A DNA stretch of 64,000 nt from NCBI RefSeq assembly GCF_026210795.1, contig NC_089429.1, positions 2,232,001-2,296,000 on the forward strand, in the 5' to 3' direction. This document shows positions 37,170 to 49,500 of this stretch, piece by piece; position 1 is the first letter of the stretch; each line of letters begins with the position of its first letter. The notes beneath the pieces were generated by a model that saw only the letters and a list, made by a program, of their open reading frames with translations, was not told where the DNA came from and ran no database searches. Origin of the DNA: Rhizophagus irregularis. Its lineage: Eukaryota > Glomeromycota > Glomeromycetes > Glomerales > Glomeraceae. A program made the translations under genes and the position numbers.

Positions 37170-39700
37170 ATGGCTTATTCACATGAATTTTATGATCCAA
37201 AATTGAAATCTAGTCCTGTACCTATTTTATTTATTCCTTTTAAAAAAAACGAGGAAAAATGTAATTATTGTGGAATTGAATATTCCAAGACACTTAAATT
37301 TGAACAGAAATATTGTAAAAATTGTTTATTTTTGTATATTAAATATATGGGAAACAATACATGCTTGGATACATATATAAGTACAAATAATACTCAGTGT
37401 GTTGAACATAAAGCGACTAGGAATAGTTTTTGTACAATAAACATTCAAGAATGGTGTGAATATTGTTCTGCGATTTCACTCTTTACGCATTTAATCCCCA
37501 ATACTTCTTCATTAAATAATTACTCTATTTCACAAAGTATGTATGATTCTGCTACAAACTATGAGTGGAGGCTATTTTATTTAACTGAGTATGGTCAAAA
37601 ACATTATTACCAAATTTCCTCTGAGTGGATAGAATTGATATTGACTAAAAAGTCCATTCAAGTACTTTATTTATCATGGTGGGATAATTTTGATAAATGT
37701 ATGTTTTGTCTACAAGAATTAAAATATATACACCAAGAGTCAGTATCTAATTGTCAAAAATGGTGCCAAAAATGGTGTTCGCAATGCTTTATAATTTATA
37801 CAGGATGTAGGTATTGTTTAACAACAAATGTTATTTTTGGAATTACAAGTCAATCTCAATGTAAAAATTGTGAAAGAATATCGTTTATTAATATTGATAT
37901 TACAAATGTTAGCAGTGAAAATTGTATCATGGATGAATTTATTCTAACTTTTACAAGAAATGATACAGATTCAAACTCATTAAGGTTTATTAGATATTTA
38001 TATAGTAAAATGGTAAAATATTTAATAGAACGGATTCCATATTCTCAATTTAAAGATTTAAGGAAAATAGGAGAAGGAGGATTTAGTATTATTTATAAAG
38101 CAACTTGGTCAGATGATGGTACAAGGAATATTGACGTTGCTTTAAAAAAATTATTTAATTCACAAAATATAAGTAAATATTTTTTCAATGAGGTAATATT
38201 TGATATTAATATATCTTTCAATGTGCTTTATTCAATATTTAATAATATATTTATTCTAGCTAAAAGCACTTTCTCGATGTAATTATGCAACATTCGGAAT
38301 AATTGGTTTTCATGGTATTACACAAGATCCTATAACAGAAGAATATATATTGATAATGAAATATGCAAATAGCGGAAATTTACATAATTATTTGCAAAAT
38401 AATTTTATAAATATTACTTGGACTAGAAAACTGAGGATTTTAAAGGATATTTCAGAAGGGTATTTTCGTACTTTTTAATGTATTAATTTTATTATTTACA
38501 TTTAAGTTAATCAACTACCAATGTTTCTATATTAGACTTAAATATATTCATGGCAATAATTTTATGCATCGGGATTTTCATAGTGGGAACATACTATCAT
38601 CAATTCAATCTTGGCTAGCTAGAGATCGTCGGAGTATACTTCAAGATTGGCTAATTGGAGACTTTGGATTATCACAACCTGCAAATAGCACCTCACCAAA
38701 TAATGAAATATATGGAGTAATACCTTATATTGCACCAGAAATATTTAAAGGTGCTGCATTTTCTCAAAAATCTGATATATATAGTTTTGGTATGATAATG
38801 TGGGAACTTACAACAGGTTGTAAACCTTTTGCTAGTGTTGAACATGATCATAATCTCATCTTTAAAATTCTTGATGGAGAACGACCTAAAATTACAGAAG
38901 ATACTCCTGAATGTTATGCCGATTTAATGAAAAAATGTTGGGATTCTAATCCTTCAAAAAGACCAACTATTGATAAAATCTGCAACACTATTCTTGATTG
39001 GACTTGGACTGCTATGATTAATCTTCAATTTGAAACTATTATGGAATTTGAACGAGCTGAAAAAAAAAGACTGAAATTAATACAATTAAAGAAACTTGGA
39101 CCCGGATTTAGTGAAAAACCTCATCCAAACGCAATTTATACAAGTAGAGCATTAAGTTCATTAATTTCTAAATCTTCTACTATAGATTTTTCTTCAATTA
39201 ATTCAGTTAGTGCTAAACAAGGTATATTATATTAATGATTACTAACTCGCAGTCAGATATGATCTATTTATTTCATTTTTATATTAACTTAAATACTTTT
39301 TAGAGTATATTACAAAAGAATATGAACTTGATATAAATAAAGTTCAAAGGTAACTGTTACAATGAATAAAAATATTAATAATATAATAGAAAATTAAAAT
39401 TTTTTATTATGCATTCTTTAGTTCATCCACTCAAAATATAAATTCCGGTCAAGTCCCTAATCTTCAGCATCAAAATGTTAGTGGTCCATTAAATTATTTA
39501 ACTGCAAATTCTTCAAGAAAGCGAAATAATGAAGAATTAAATATTGAAACACAAAATAGTAAAAAAATTAGTAAGTAAAATTTTTTATTTACTAATACTT
39601 GTAGCATATTACAGTATCATGCCAATTTAAATTAATTTTCTTTTTAATTAAAATAGGAAAAAATATTAATACTGATGATTCAGATAAAGAACTTTATTGA
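37170..39700 (+). CDS. Kinase B: Cys-rich N-terminus plus kinase domain
   Basis: 715 residues from six exons at the same positions as in kinase A: 37170-38192, 38260-38459, 38536-39221, 39304-39349, 39422-39570, 39657-39700. Exons 1, 2, 4 and 6 have exactly the same lengths as in kinase A (1023, 200, 46, 44 nt). CxxC pairs (CNYCG, CKNC, CEYC, CMFC, CSQC, CKNC) fill the N-terminal third. CQKWCQKWCSQC contains a four-residue repetition. Kinase motifs: GEGGFSIIYKA, VALKKL, HRDFHSGNIL, GDFGLS, GVIPYIAPEIF and CWDSNPSKRPT, so it keeps a standard DFG where A and C have DLG. Between HSGNIL and GDFG it carries about 13 extra residues (QSWLARDRRSILQDW). Probably an active kinase. Confidence 0.88.
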
Positions 39701-40604
39701 ATTTATATTAAGCTTATTAAATTTATTGTTTTTAACGATGTGGTACAAATAGACTATTAATTTTTTTGATTAAATAATCGGTACTATTAATTTATATTTA
39801 TATGGTATTTTTTGCGAATTATTTTTAAATAAAGCATGTGATAGTTTATATAATATGATATATAAAATAATAATTCGCCGTACATAATTAATCACATTTT
39901 TCCTTTAAGATATCAATCCTTTTTTGTATTGAAGGCAGGAATGAAGTTTTTTTCAATCAAATTTTTAATAATCTCCAATTTTGAAATTTAAAGTAATAGG
40001 TTAAGGTTCAAAAGTTTAATTGATTTTCTACTATAGACCGTTTTAATTCAAAATTTTTTATAGCAAATTCTAAATCTAAATGATCCTAAATATTATTTAA
40101 AAATTTCTTGGATAAAAATTTACTTCATGTATCTTTTAAGAATGAGAATTATAGAAGTTGAAAATAGAGTCATTATTAGTAATCAAGTGTTTACAAACTA
40201 GATTTCGAATTGTATTGACTATGCCCAATAAATTATCACATTTTATTGTAATATCTTCGTCTACCTATATTACTCCTATCACACGAACTATCATGTAAAG
40301 ATTTTTTTTTACATTCATGATTTTTGTCATTTGTAGAGTCTATATGACATCAATTTTTGATCCTTCGTAAAATAATCCTATAATCATTAGGGTTTGCCGC
40401 GTAACTATCACATGACAAATAAGAAAATTATTTGATAATTTTTGACTATTACTAGTATTGGCTAAAACATACTATTAATCAACACAAAGGCCAACTTTGT
40501 GCGACAAATTACCGTATATAATCCAAACATTAACTTTACTTTTAAACATCTCTTACTCTTTTTTTCTCTTTTCTCTTTAATTTCTTTCGCTCTGCAATAT
40601 CGAT
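39701..40604. other. AT-rich intergenic region
   Basis: 3' flank of kinase B and 5' flank of the dead F-box copy. The last 60 bp contain a pyrimidine tract like that before the F-box gene at 33261. Nothing else is seen. Confidence 0.4.
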
Positions 40605-42220
40605 ATGACATGTTCAAAGATATTTTCGGGAGATTTACCTGAAATAACAACCGAAATTATAAAATACTTTATAAATGATTATAAAACATTACATTCATTT
40701 ATTCTAGTCAATAGACTATGTTGTCGTTTAACAATCCCATTATTATGGGAAACCCCATTTTCTGCTGGAAATAATGGTTTTATTAATATTTATTTACATA
40801 ATTTGAAGATAAAATAAAATTAAACGAATATGGAATCAATAAAAATTTATTTCCTTCAAGCACATTATTCAATTATCCTTGTTTTATCGAACGGTTAAAT
40901 TTATGGAATATAATTTCATCTATTTTAAAGTGGATTACAACAGTTAAAATTTTATCAGTTTAGAGAATCAGGTGAACAGTCCGCTATTTATTCTATACAA
41001 AATATACAAAATACAAATTTATCATCAACTTTACTTCTTGAGCATGGTCCTTTAATATGAATTATTATTTAAAATATTTATTAAAAATGAAGCAAATTTA
41101 AGTATATTTTTTGAAGTTTCAATCTTTTCAAATGATATTTGTTATTATTTTAATATTGCTTTTAAATTAATTTTACAAAATCAATATTTTATTAATAATA
41201 TTAAAAATTTAGATCTCACTATTTATACAACATTTTTAAATGTAACAAATGATTATTAATTATTTAAAATCGATTAATTTAATTTCATCCCTTAATTATC
41301 ACCTTAGTAATTACAAATGATTTAAGTAAAATTTATTTACCACAATTAATTAATTCGCAACAAAATCTTAAAAAGAAATTGTTTTTAGTTCAAGTTATAA
41401 ATCCCTTGAATCAATTATTATTTGAATAATTAAAAAATTTTAATTGTTCAAATACTTTAAAAATTAAATATATTTTATAAGATTAATTTAGGTAATGTTT
41501 TTATTTTTAATGATGTATTTGAAAAATTAAATGTTTTAGAATCTATTCATATTTTTGAATGTGGTTCTTTAAATTTATTTATTAAATAAATTATTATTAT
41601 TAAAATCTTTAAGGAATCATTACAAAATGAATTATTATAATTATTATTACAAGAATCTAATAATTATTTAGTAAATATATCTAAACAACAATCACTTGAA
41701 TTAATTTTAAGATATTGTACAAAAATTAATTTGTTTGATATAAATATATAATTGGATTAGATAATCAAAATATTTATTTAGTATTTAGTATTCAATTTAA
41801 TTGAAAATTTTGGTCAATATCTTAATTACATTTCAATTGATTATATAAATAAATCAATTGATATTGAAACTATTTCAATCTTATTAAAAAATTTAGGTCA
41901 AATCCTCCTTTTAAATTAAAATATTTAAATTTAACTCTTATGGTTAAATATGTAAATGATTTTGAAATATTTTTGAAAAATTCTCAAAATACTTTTATTA
42001 ATAGATTTTGTATTAAAAATTAATTGATAGAAAGTAAAGATATTTTACTTTAACAGCCAAATATTTAACTCGTCTCTCTTTCATAATATATTCTTTTATA
42101 TAAAGATCTTTTCCTTAAAGCTAAAGATTTATTTAATTTGAAAGATAAATTTAAATTATATAATATTGAAATTCAAAATTATTATGTATTATCCCTTAGT
42201 TATTATAATTATTTTGTGAA
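40605..42220 (+). pseudogene. Decayed copy of the F-box gene at 33261
   Basis: Opens with MTCSKIFSGDLPEITTEIIK and LVNRLCCRLTIPLLW, nearly the intact neighbour. After about 66 residues the frame breaks (near 40800), then continues in pieces: LNEYGINKNLFPSS-like, NCSNTLKI, NSQNTFI-like and a final segment near 42130 matching the parent's last 40 residues. Numerous stops and deletions. The order of fragments matches the parent throughout, so this is a whole-gene duplicate that died. Confidence 0.8.
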
Positions 42221-42413
42221 AGAAATATATTCGTCAAGTCATTATTATAGGAATTTTTTAAAAATTGTACTTTATTAGAAATTTTAATTGTTACAGTTTA
42301 ATGTAATTTTAAAGGAACTTAATAAAATATTATTGATATTGTTATCCAAATTATTATTATCAAGATTGAAAAATGAAGTAAAGACATAATATTAAAGATT
42401 TTATTTATTAATT

Positions 42414-42541
42414 GTCCGGAGCGAAGCGAAGGACAATATATGTCTACGCACTATGAAAAAAAAAACGATCATGTGAATTTCTCTGTACGCCACGTGATCG
42501 TCACCCAATGAAATCGAAAATTTTAGTTTTTCGCTCCGGAC
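42414..42541. mobile_element. Short inverted-repeat element (128 bp) with GTCCGG ends
   Basis: 12-bp perfect inverted ends GTCCGGAGCGAA at 42414-42425 and 42530-42541. The interior contains an imperfect palindrome around cacgtgatcg. Possibly a tiny MITE. Flanks (attaatt/ttacaa) give no clear target duplication. Confidence 0.5.
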
Positions 42542-42879
42542 TTACAACGGTTCCCGTTTAGTGATTGAAAATTAACATATCATGTTAATTTTTTTCTTGC
42601 CCCATATAAAATTTTTATCCGTATATTTCCATTATTTCTCCGTGTCTTTCGTAAAAATTCCGTGAAAATGATACATTCACGGAAAAAACATGGAAAGATA
42701 AAACACGGATCAGATTTTTTACAGGGTTGTCATATAACAGCCTATAAAATTTAATTTTACTGCTACTGTAGCAAAAGATTAAAGTTCATAAGGTATAAGG
42801 AGTATATTCAAAACTTACAATTTGGTCATTAATTAGCTTATTATATAATAAATTATTAGATGAAAAATTCCAAATTATT
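42542..42879. other. Intergenic
   Basis: A self-complementary patch near 42630-42720 (tccgtg.. tcacggaaa, acacgga) resembles hairpin debris. No gene. Confidence 0.35.
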
Positions 42880-44055
42880 ATTATACAATGTAAGTATAGT
42901 AACATATTCGTGCCAATATCTCCTGATATTTCCCCTAATATTTCTCATGAGCAAGAATATATCCAATCAAATTCTCAAACTTCTAATGAGTCAGGAGAGC
43001 GTGAGCCCGAAGGGATGTCCAATGATCAGACACAAAGTTTCAAAATAAAAATTCCCTACAATCAGAAAGTGGAACAAGGTTTAAGACATGAGCTATCCAT
43101 TTTTACCAAAGATGATAATATCGAAAAGCATAACTCATTTGATATTCCGATTCCCGAATTCTCTCTTGAGACGATTCTAACGGGATATAACAAAATTACG
43201 GCACAATTTATTTAACGTGGCAATAAAGGTCGGACAAAAGGAGAATCTATAGAAACAGTATAGAAACAATACCAATATAGATATATATTGCCATTGTTTC
43301 TATAAAGCATATGAGGATCTGGTTGAAGACTGCAAAGATATGAAAAATATTGATGATCAATCAGCGAGAACATTTGTGTATAACGCAATTAAATTGCTTT
43401 TTCCTAATATATCCAATGAAAACTTGCAAAAATTTACACGTTATTTACAGGAATAGGGATAGATGCGAATTACCTATAGCACTCATATTATTTCATGTCT
43501 AAAGGATTTTCAAATTCAGGGTATTATAAATAGTTTTTCCAAAAGACCTACTAATATAGATGAATGCCAAAAAGTGATCAGTATTACGAAAGTAACGCGC
43601 ATGTGACTAAAAATTCTGATTCATCAGTATTAAGTGTTGCCTTACCTCAATCATTTGTCTCCAACTCTTCTGGCAAAAAATTACCCGACGTAGAGATGAG
43701 TACATCAGTCACATTTCAAGTAAGTGTACCATCCACATCTTCATATGGTCAAGCAAGATCATCTAACAAATCCTGACTTCCTATTTCTATTTTACCTGAT
43801 AATCCAGAAGAAAAGCAAACCCATATAATTGGGTTAGTGCTAGAGAGATTTCCTTATCTATCTTTGAAATACAGTATAGGTTCTAGTGATAAATTTGTGT
43901 TTAATAGTTCAGTGCCTTGTCCCATATGTAATAAAGATCATGAAAGTGAAAATATAAAGAAAGGTATAGGCAGTCAATGGGGCTTAGTAAGTATTTTGGA
44001 GACCGAACTTATCGTCTTGAATGCTGAAAGGCTTTATATCAAATTGGTATCCTAA
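42880..44055 (+). pseudogene. Decayed unrecognised repeat-family gene
   Basis: Plus-strand pieces: ISPDISPNISHEQEYIQSNS and SLETILTGYNKITAQF near 42910-43215; SARTFVYNAIKLLFPNISNE near 43365; QIQGIINSFSKRPTNID near 43510; then a Ser-rich linker and ERFPYLSLKYSIGSSDKF followed by a zinc-knuckle-like CPICNKDHE near 43840-43950. Frameshifts and stops separate them. The composition is that of a dispersed Rhizophagus gene family, but the family function is not known to me. Not a functional gene here. Confidence 0.5.
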
Positions 44056-44219
44056 CAGAATTTTGCGTATGTTTATTATACTGATATTTTGCACACGTGA
44101 TAATATCGTTATCTAATCATTTCCGTATTTCCGTAATAGTTTTTAGAATTTTGCTTTATTAATTAAAGGATGATGTCAACAAATAATAATACTATAAATT
44201 AGCGTTAAATATTTATTTC

Positions 44220-44560
44220 CTTACCTTAGTTAAAGAATAAATATTTGTTGATATTTTATGAATTAAATAATACATAGCAATATCAATATCACGTGTACCA
44301 TCTGACAAAGCTGCTTAATAAATACTAAATCTTGCAATTTTATTTAAATTTTTAATTTGAGAATATGGAATTCATTTCATTACTTTTTTTTGAATATATA
44401 GAAAGAAAGTACTAGTTTCGATATATACTTGTTGGCTGTTAATATTTAAATATCCAAATTAGTAATAAATGATATTTTTTTTATTACTTTTCTTATATTG
44501 AGATTAATTTGTAATTTTAAAAATAACATTTATTTCAAACCATTTTTGGCTATCAGATTT
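44220..44560 (-). pseudogene. Kinase A/C-type fragment
   Basis: Minus strand from about 44390 reads IPYSQIKNLNKIA, then FSIY, a stop, and LSDGTRDIDIA, matching the start of the kinase domain of kinases A to C (IPYSQ..L..I.EGGFSIIYKATWSDDGT). Upstream, 44480-44550 matches their QSQCK.C region. Heavily mutated. It lies about 1 kb downstream of kinase C in the same orientation, so it is an older duplicate in a minus-strand tandem. Confidence 0.6.
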
Positions 44561-45589
44561 TATCCTTGCCGTACTTCAAATTAAATGAATCGTGGCTTCA
44601 ATAAAATCAACATTTAAGTTTGTAAGCAAGATAGGGTATGAAGCATAAAAATAACATTATACCAGGAATTTCATTCATATGTATAAATATCAAAATCAAA
44701 ATGATTTGAAGAGTAAATTAAAATCATTCTGGATGAAATTAATTAAAACAGAACATATCCATAATCATGCTGTTGAAATAAAAGATAATTTCATTATATT
44801 TTCAATGACGACATAATTCTTTTATTATATTTCCAATCAAGATATCGAAATAAAGTCTCTCAAAAAAGAACTAAGCGTTGATTTATTGATTTTCTAAAGT
44901 AATTTATAACTTAGAAACGAAAATTTAAATAAATTTATGTTTCGGCACATTTTTTCTTTCCCACCAATATAACGAACTCAATGACTAAAATAAATTAAAA
45001 TATTCTCACCAGGTTAGTATTTCTATGTCAATACCAAATTATTATTAACTTTCAATTACCTTGAGTTTAATTGGTTAAAAAAGTGGATGAGCTAACTGGA
45101 GCTGAAAAAAAAACTAGTACGGTACAAAATTAAATATTACTTCCAATTTGCTTTACTCGCATATTTAATTATAGAAAAATATACATAGTTAATCATTTAC
45201 TTCGGGAATCTAAATAAACAAAGCCCATGACATGACTAAACAAAATCTAAAAATAAATATGCCAGTTTCAGTATTAACCGCCGGTTATGGTATCTCAAAA
45301 ATCGGATTATATGTAATTATGATCTCAAAAATTTGAAGCTTTAATAAGTTTTATTTTTAATTTGGTTATACATCATTTATTTATTTTATATACATAAAGT
45401 CATAATTGTACTCAAATTAAAGAAAATATCGATAAAATTATTAATTATTGTTCGGATTGTCAATGAAGTTATCTATTCTTCATGTGCAGATGTGATAAAT
45501 ATTTTGTCTTGCGAAAATTGTGGAATTAATCAATCAATCTACATAAATTTTTTTCGTGACAAATACAAATTAAATAAACTCAATAATAC
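44561..45589. other. AT-rich intergenic region downstream of kinase C
   Basis: May include further unreadable remains of the dead kinase copy. A Cys-containing plus-strand frame at 45492-45701 (CENCG) overlaps the 3' exons of kinase C and is not supported as a gene. Confidence 0.35.
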
Positions 45590-48086
45590 TTATTCATCAT
45601 CGGAATTATTAATTTTAGTATATTTTCCTATTTTGTTAAAAAAAAATTATAAAATTGTTAAAGTGAAATACCACAGACGCTATTTATTTGTGAGTAAATA
45701 AAATGTTTACTTACTATTTTTTTGAGTTTCATTCGTTTCGTTCTTTAATTCTTCAAAATTACGCTTTCTTGAAGAATTTACAGGTACAATTAAGCTTTGA
45801 GTGGCGGAATTTGTGTTTTGTGTAGATAAACTAAAAATTGTACGATATTATTATTCATTTTATATTATTAGCAAGTTACATACATTTAAATATAAATTAA
45901 TTACCTTTGAATATTATTTATATCAAATTCATATTCTTTTGTAATATACTCTAAAAATTAATAAAAAATATCTAAGTTAACTAATCATATAACAGATAAA
46001 TTTAAAGAAGTAAATTCTATTATTATCACCTGACCGTCTAATTAACGTTTCAATTTTTTTCATTAATAGTAAATTATAATACACTATAACATACCTTGTT
46101 TCATATTAAATGAAACCATTGAATCTATAGTTGAAGCTTTAGAAATCAAACCACTTAATGCTCTACTTGTATAAATTGCTTTTGGATGAGACTTTTCACT
46201 AAATTCTGGTCCAAGTTTCTTTAATTGTATTAATTCCAATCTTTTATTTTCAGCTTGTTCAAATGTTTCATTCAACCTATATGATCTGTTCAATTCGTAA
46301 AAAGAAACCCAGATTTCATAAATAGTTGGTCTTTTTGAAGGATTAGAATCCCAACATTTTTTCATTAAATCGGCATAACATTTAGGAGTATCTTCTGTAA
46401 TTTTAGGTCGTTCTCCATCAAGAATTTTAAAGATGAGATTATGATCATGTTCAACATTAGTAAAAGGTTTACAACCTGTTGTAAATTCCCACATAATCAT
46501 GCCTAAACTATATATATCAGATTCTTTTGAAAATGCAGCACCTTTAAATATTTCTGGTGCGATATAAGGTATTACTCCATATATTTCATTATTAGATAAT
46601 GTATTATTTGCAGGTTGTGATAATCCTAAGTCTCCAACTTTCCAATATTCAGATAATAACATATTTCCACTATGAATATCTCGATGTATAAAATTATTAT
46701 CATGAATATTTTTAAGTCTAAAGTAAAACATTTAATTGTTAATAACTAACTGTATACAGAAAAACAAACTAATTCACTAAAAATATACAATAAATACCCA
46801 AATGATATTCCTTGTAAAATATACAACTTATCCCTCCATGTAATATTTATAAAGTTCTTTTGCAAATAATCATGCAAATTTCCACCTTTTGCATAATTCA
46901 ATATTAACATATATTCTTTTGTTATAGGATCTTGTGTAATGCCATAACAGTCAATAACCCTATAACCTTTACATTGATAAAGTGATCTTAACTAAAGTAT
47001 AAATAAATCAATTAATACAATAAGCATCAAAAAACACATTGCAAGTATATAAAATGTAAATATTACTTCATTTAGAAAATGTTTACTGATATTTTGTGAA
47101 TCACGTAATTTTTTTACAGCAACATCAGATCCCTTCCAAGTCGCTTTATAAATAATACTGAATCCTCCTTCTGCTATTTTCTTTAAATTCATAATTTGAG
47201 AATATGGAATCCACTCTATTACCTCCATTGATAAATCAAGTTCACTATGAATAAAAAAATATATTTCAATTGGACAGTGCATTGTCCTGTTGTTCAGATA
47301 TTTAGCAATAATTTGGAGATTCTTATTGTTAATTCTTGTAGAATCAAGAAATTTATCTATAATAAAATTTCCACTGCTAATATTTGTAATATTAATATTA
47401 ATGAATGAAGTTCTTTTGCATTTCTTACATTGAGATTGATCTGCAATTCCAAAAATTATATTGGTTGTTAAACAATACCTACATCCAGTATAAATTGTAA
47501 AGCAACATGAACACCATTTTTGACAATAAGATTTTGACTCTTGGTGTATATATTTCAGTTCTTTATCACAAACTGCACATTGATTATGACTATCCCACCA
47601 TGGTAAATATAGAATCGGAATGGACTTTTTAGTCAAAGTTGATTCTACCCATCCAGAAGAAATCTGATAACCTGATAACAGCTTCTTGTAATGACAACAA
47701 GATTCGTTAAGATTAAAGTGATTAAAGTGCCAATAATATTAATTTTCTGTGACTACTTGCGTGAACTGTGAAATCTCAGAGCAATATTCACACCATTCTT
47801 GAATGTTTGTTGTATAAAAATTATTTCTGGTTGCTTTATGTTTAAGACACTGAGAATTATTTGTATATATACGTACATTCAAGTATGTATTATTGCCTGT
47901 TATATATTGAATATACCAAAATAAACAATTTTTGCAATATTTTTGTTCAAACATGAGTGTCTCGGAATATTTAATTCCACAATAATTACATTGTTTTTCA
48001 TTGTTATTAAAAGGAATAAATAAAACAGGTACAGGACTAGATTTTAATTTTGACGTAGGATCAAATGGATCATTATTTTTGTCCAT
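45590..48086 (-). pseudogene. Kinase C: inverted copy of kinase A with one nonsense codon
   Basis: Six minus-strand exons: 48086-47067, 46991-46798, 46717-46095, 45950-45905, 45830-45715, 45627-45590, all in phase. The sequence is very close to kinase A: CNYCG, CKNC, CEYC, then CAVC, CSCC, CKKC; AEGGFSIIYKA; VAVKKL; HRDIHSGNML; DLG; IAPEIF; CWDSNPSKRPT. A single in-frame TAA at 47739-47741 (codon 116) replaces a sense codon of kinase A; the frame then continues unchanged to the natural stop. A 72-nt stretch around it begins GTAGTC and ends ACAAG in phase 0, so splicing could remove the stop. Without that, only a 115-residue Cys-rich peptide or an internally started kinase would be made. Called a probable young pseudogene. 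Confidence 0.72.
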
Positions 48087-48440
48087 AATGTTGTATTTCA
48101 AGAAAATAGTTTATATAAAAGTTAAATGTAAAAATTATAAAGCAATATATATGTATTTTTATGAAGATACAATAACAAAGTGAAATTCTACAGAACTTTT
48201 CTTTAAAGAATCAAAGATATTCTATATAGAAATTCTATAAAGTATTATTTTGTAACTGTACTACAATTTGAAATTTGTGATTTATAAAATTTGTTGACGA
48301 TCAATTTAACCAGAAATTAAAAAAATTTTTTTTTTTTTTTGACGATGAACTCAAAAAATTCATTTGATAATCAAGTAACGATAAAAACTTTTCTTAATAA
48401 ACTAAAACGTGTTGTTTCATCAACTCTGATTATATAATAA
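48087..48440 (-). promoter_or_regulatory. Upstream region of kinase C, conserved with kinase A
   Basis: Reverse complement matches 7650-8019 almost word for word near the ATG. Conservation fades beyond about 48440, which marks the edge of the duplicated block. A poly-T run at 48330 is private to this copy. Confidence 0.55.
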
Positions 48441-49115
48441 TCATTCCGACATTTGATTTCCTACTAAATTATTATTAAGTTCTTAAGTCATAAATAAAAT
48501 AAAAAGTCTTAATGAACATCAGATATAATTTAATAAAAACAAATACATTTATTAACAATTTCTGTAAAAATTTTTTATGATATTAATGTATATTATCAAC
48601 CGTCCTCAAATTTATACAAATTTTCATTTCCTTTTCAAGTTACGATATCGAGGCAACAAAACATTAACTACCAGATTCTCATTTAAATGAACAACAAAGA
48701 ATTCATTTAAATTTATTTATTTTCTTTTATCAGCTATTATACTATTGTTAAATTTCAAGGATAATTAAAATTTGTGATTATTATATGAAATTATGTGAAA
48801 TTTTGATATTGTTTATGCATTGAACAAAATTTTTTACAGTCATTCTTATTTAATTAAAATTAAAATAATAAGGAAAAGGAGTTAATAAGAAATTATAGTA
48901 ATTGATCAAACAGCATAGATTTAAATAAAACCTGTGATGATAATAATACTGCGACAGAAATGAAAAAAGAAAAGGAATTTATTAAAAAGAAAAATTTATG
49001 AAACTTTGATAAATATTAAATTACCAAATATTTTACTCAAAATCCATAATTACAAGAAAAAACCAAATTATAAATTAAAAAAAAAAACATGTTTCATTTT
49101 GTCTTACAAACACTT
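48441..49115. other. AT-rich intergenic region
   Basis: No gene, repeat or site could be supported. Confidence 0.4.
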
Positions 49116-49263
49116 ATAGGACCCAGAAATATACTGTATATAAAAGGGTCAGGTTTGAGTTTGCGTATTTTGAACTAAAAAAATCATGAAAATCTTACCT
49201 TGTTTAGATAATTTTTGATAATTCCTATGGCAAGCCGCACTGGTCAAAAGTGTGCTGCATTTT

Positions 49264-49500
49264 GCGGCAGGTGCGCCTGTTTTTAGGCGCCTGATGCGCT
49301 AAGTGCGGCAGGTGCACCTGTTTTTAGGCGCCTGAGTGCGGCAGGTGCACATAGTTTTTAGGCGCCTGATGCGCAGGATGCGCCTGGTTTTAGGCGCCTG
49401 AGGCGCCTAAGTGCGGCAGTTGCTCCTGATTGCAGCAGATGCGCCTGTTTTTAGGCGCCTAATTGCGGCAGGTGCAGCAGATTGCGGCAGGTGCGCCTGT
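49264..49500 (+). repeat. GGCGCC subrepeat block, left arm
   Basis: About eight imperfect 25-35 bp units of gcggcaggtgcrcctg followed by tttttaggcgcctga. GC content is far above the surroundings. Confidence 0.8.

Noticed and set aside
45492-45701. Plus-strand Cys-containing frame
   Set aside because: Overlaps the last exons of kinase C on the other strand and resembles no known domain.
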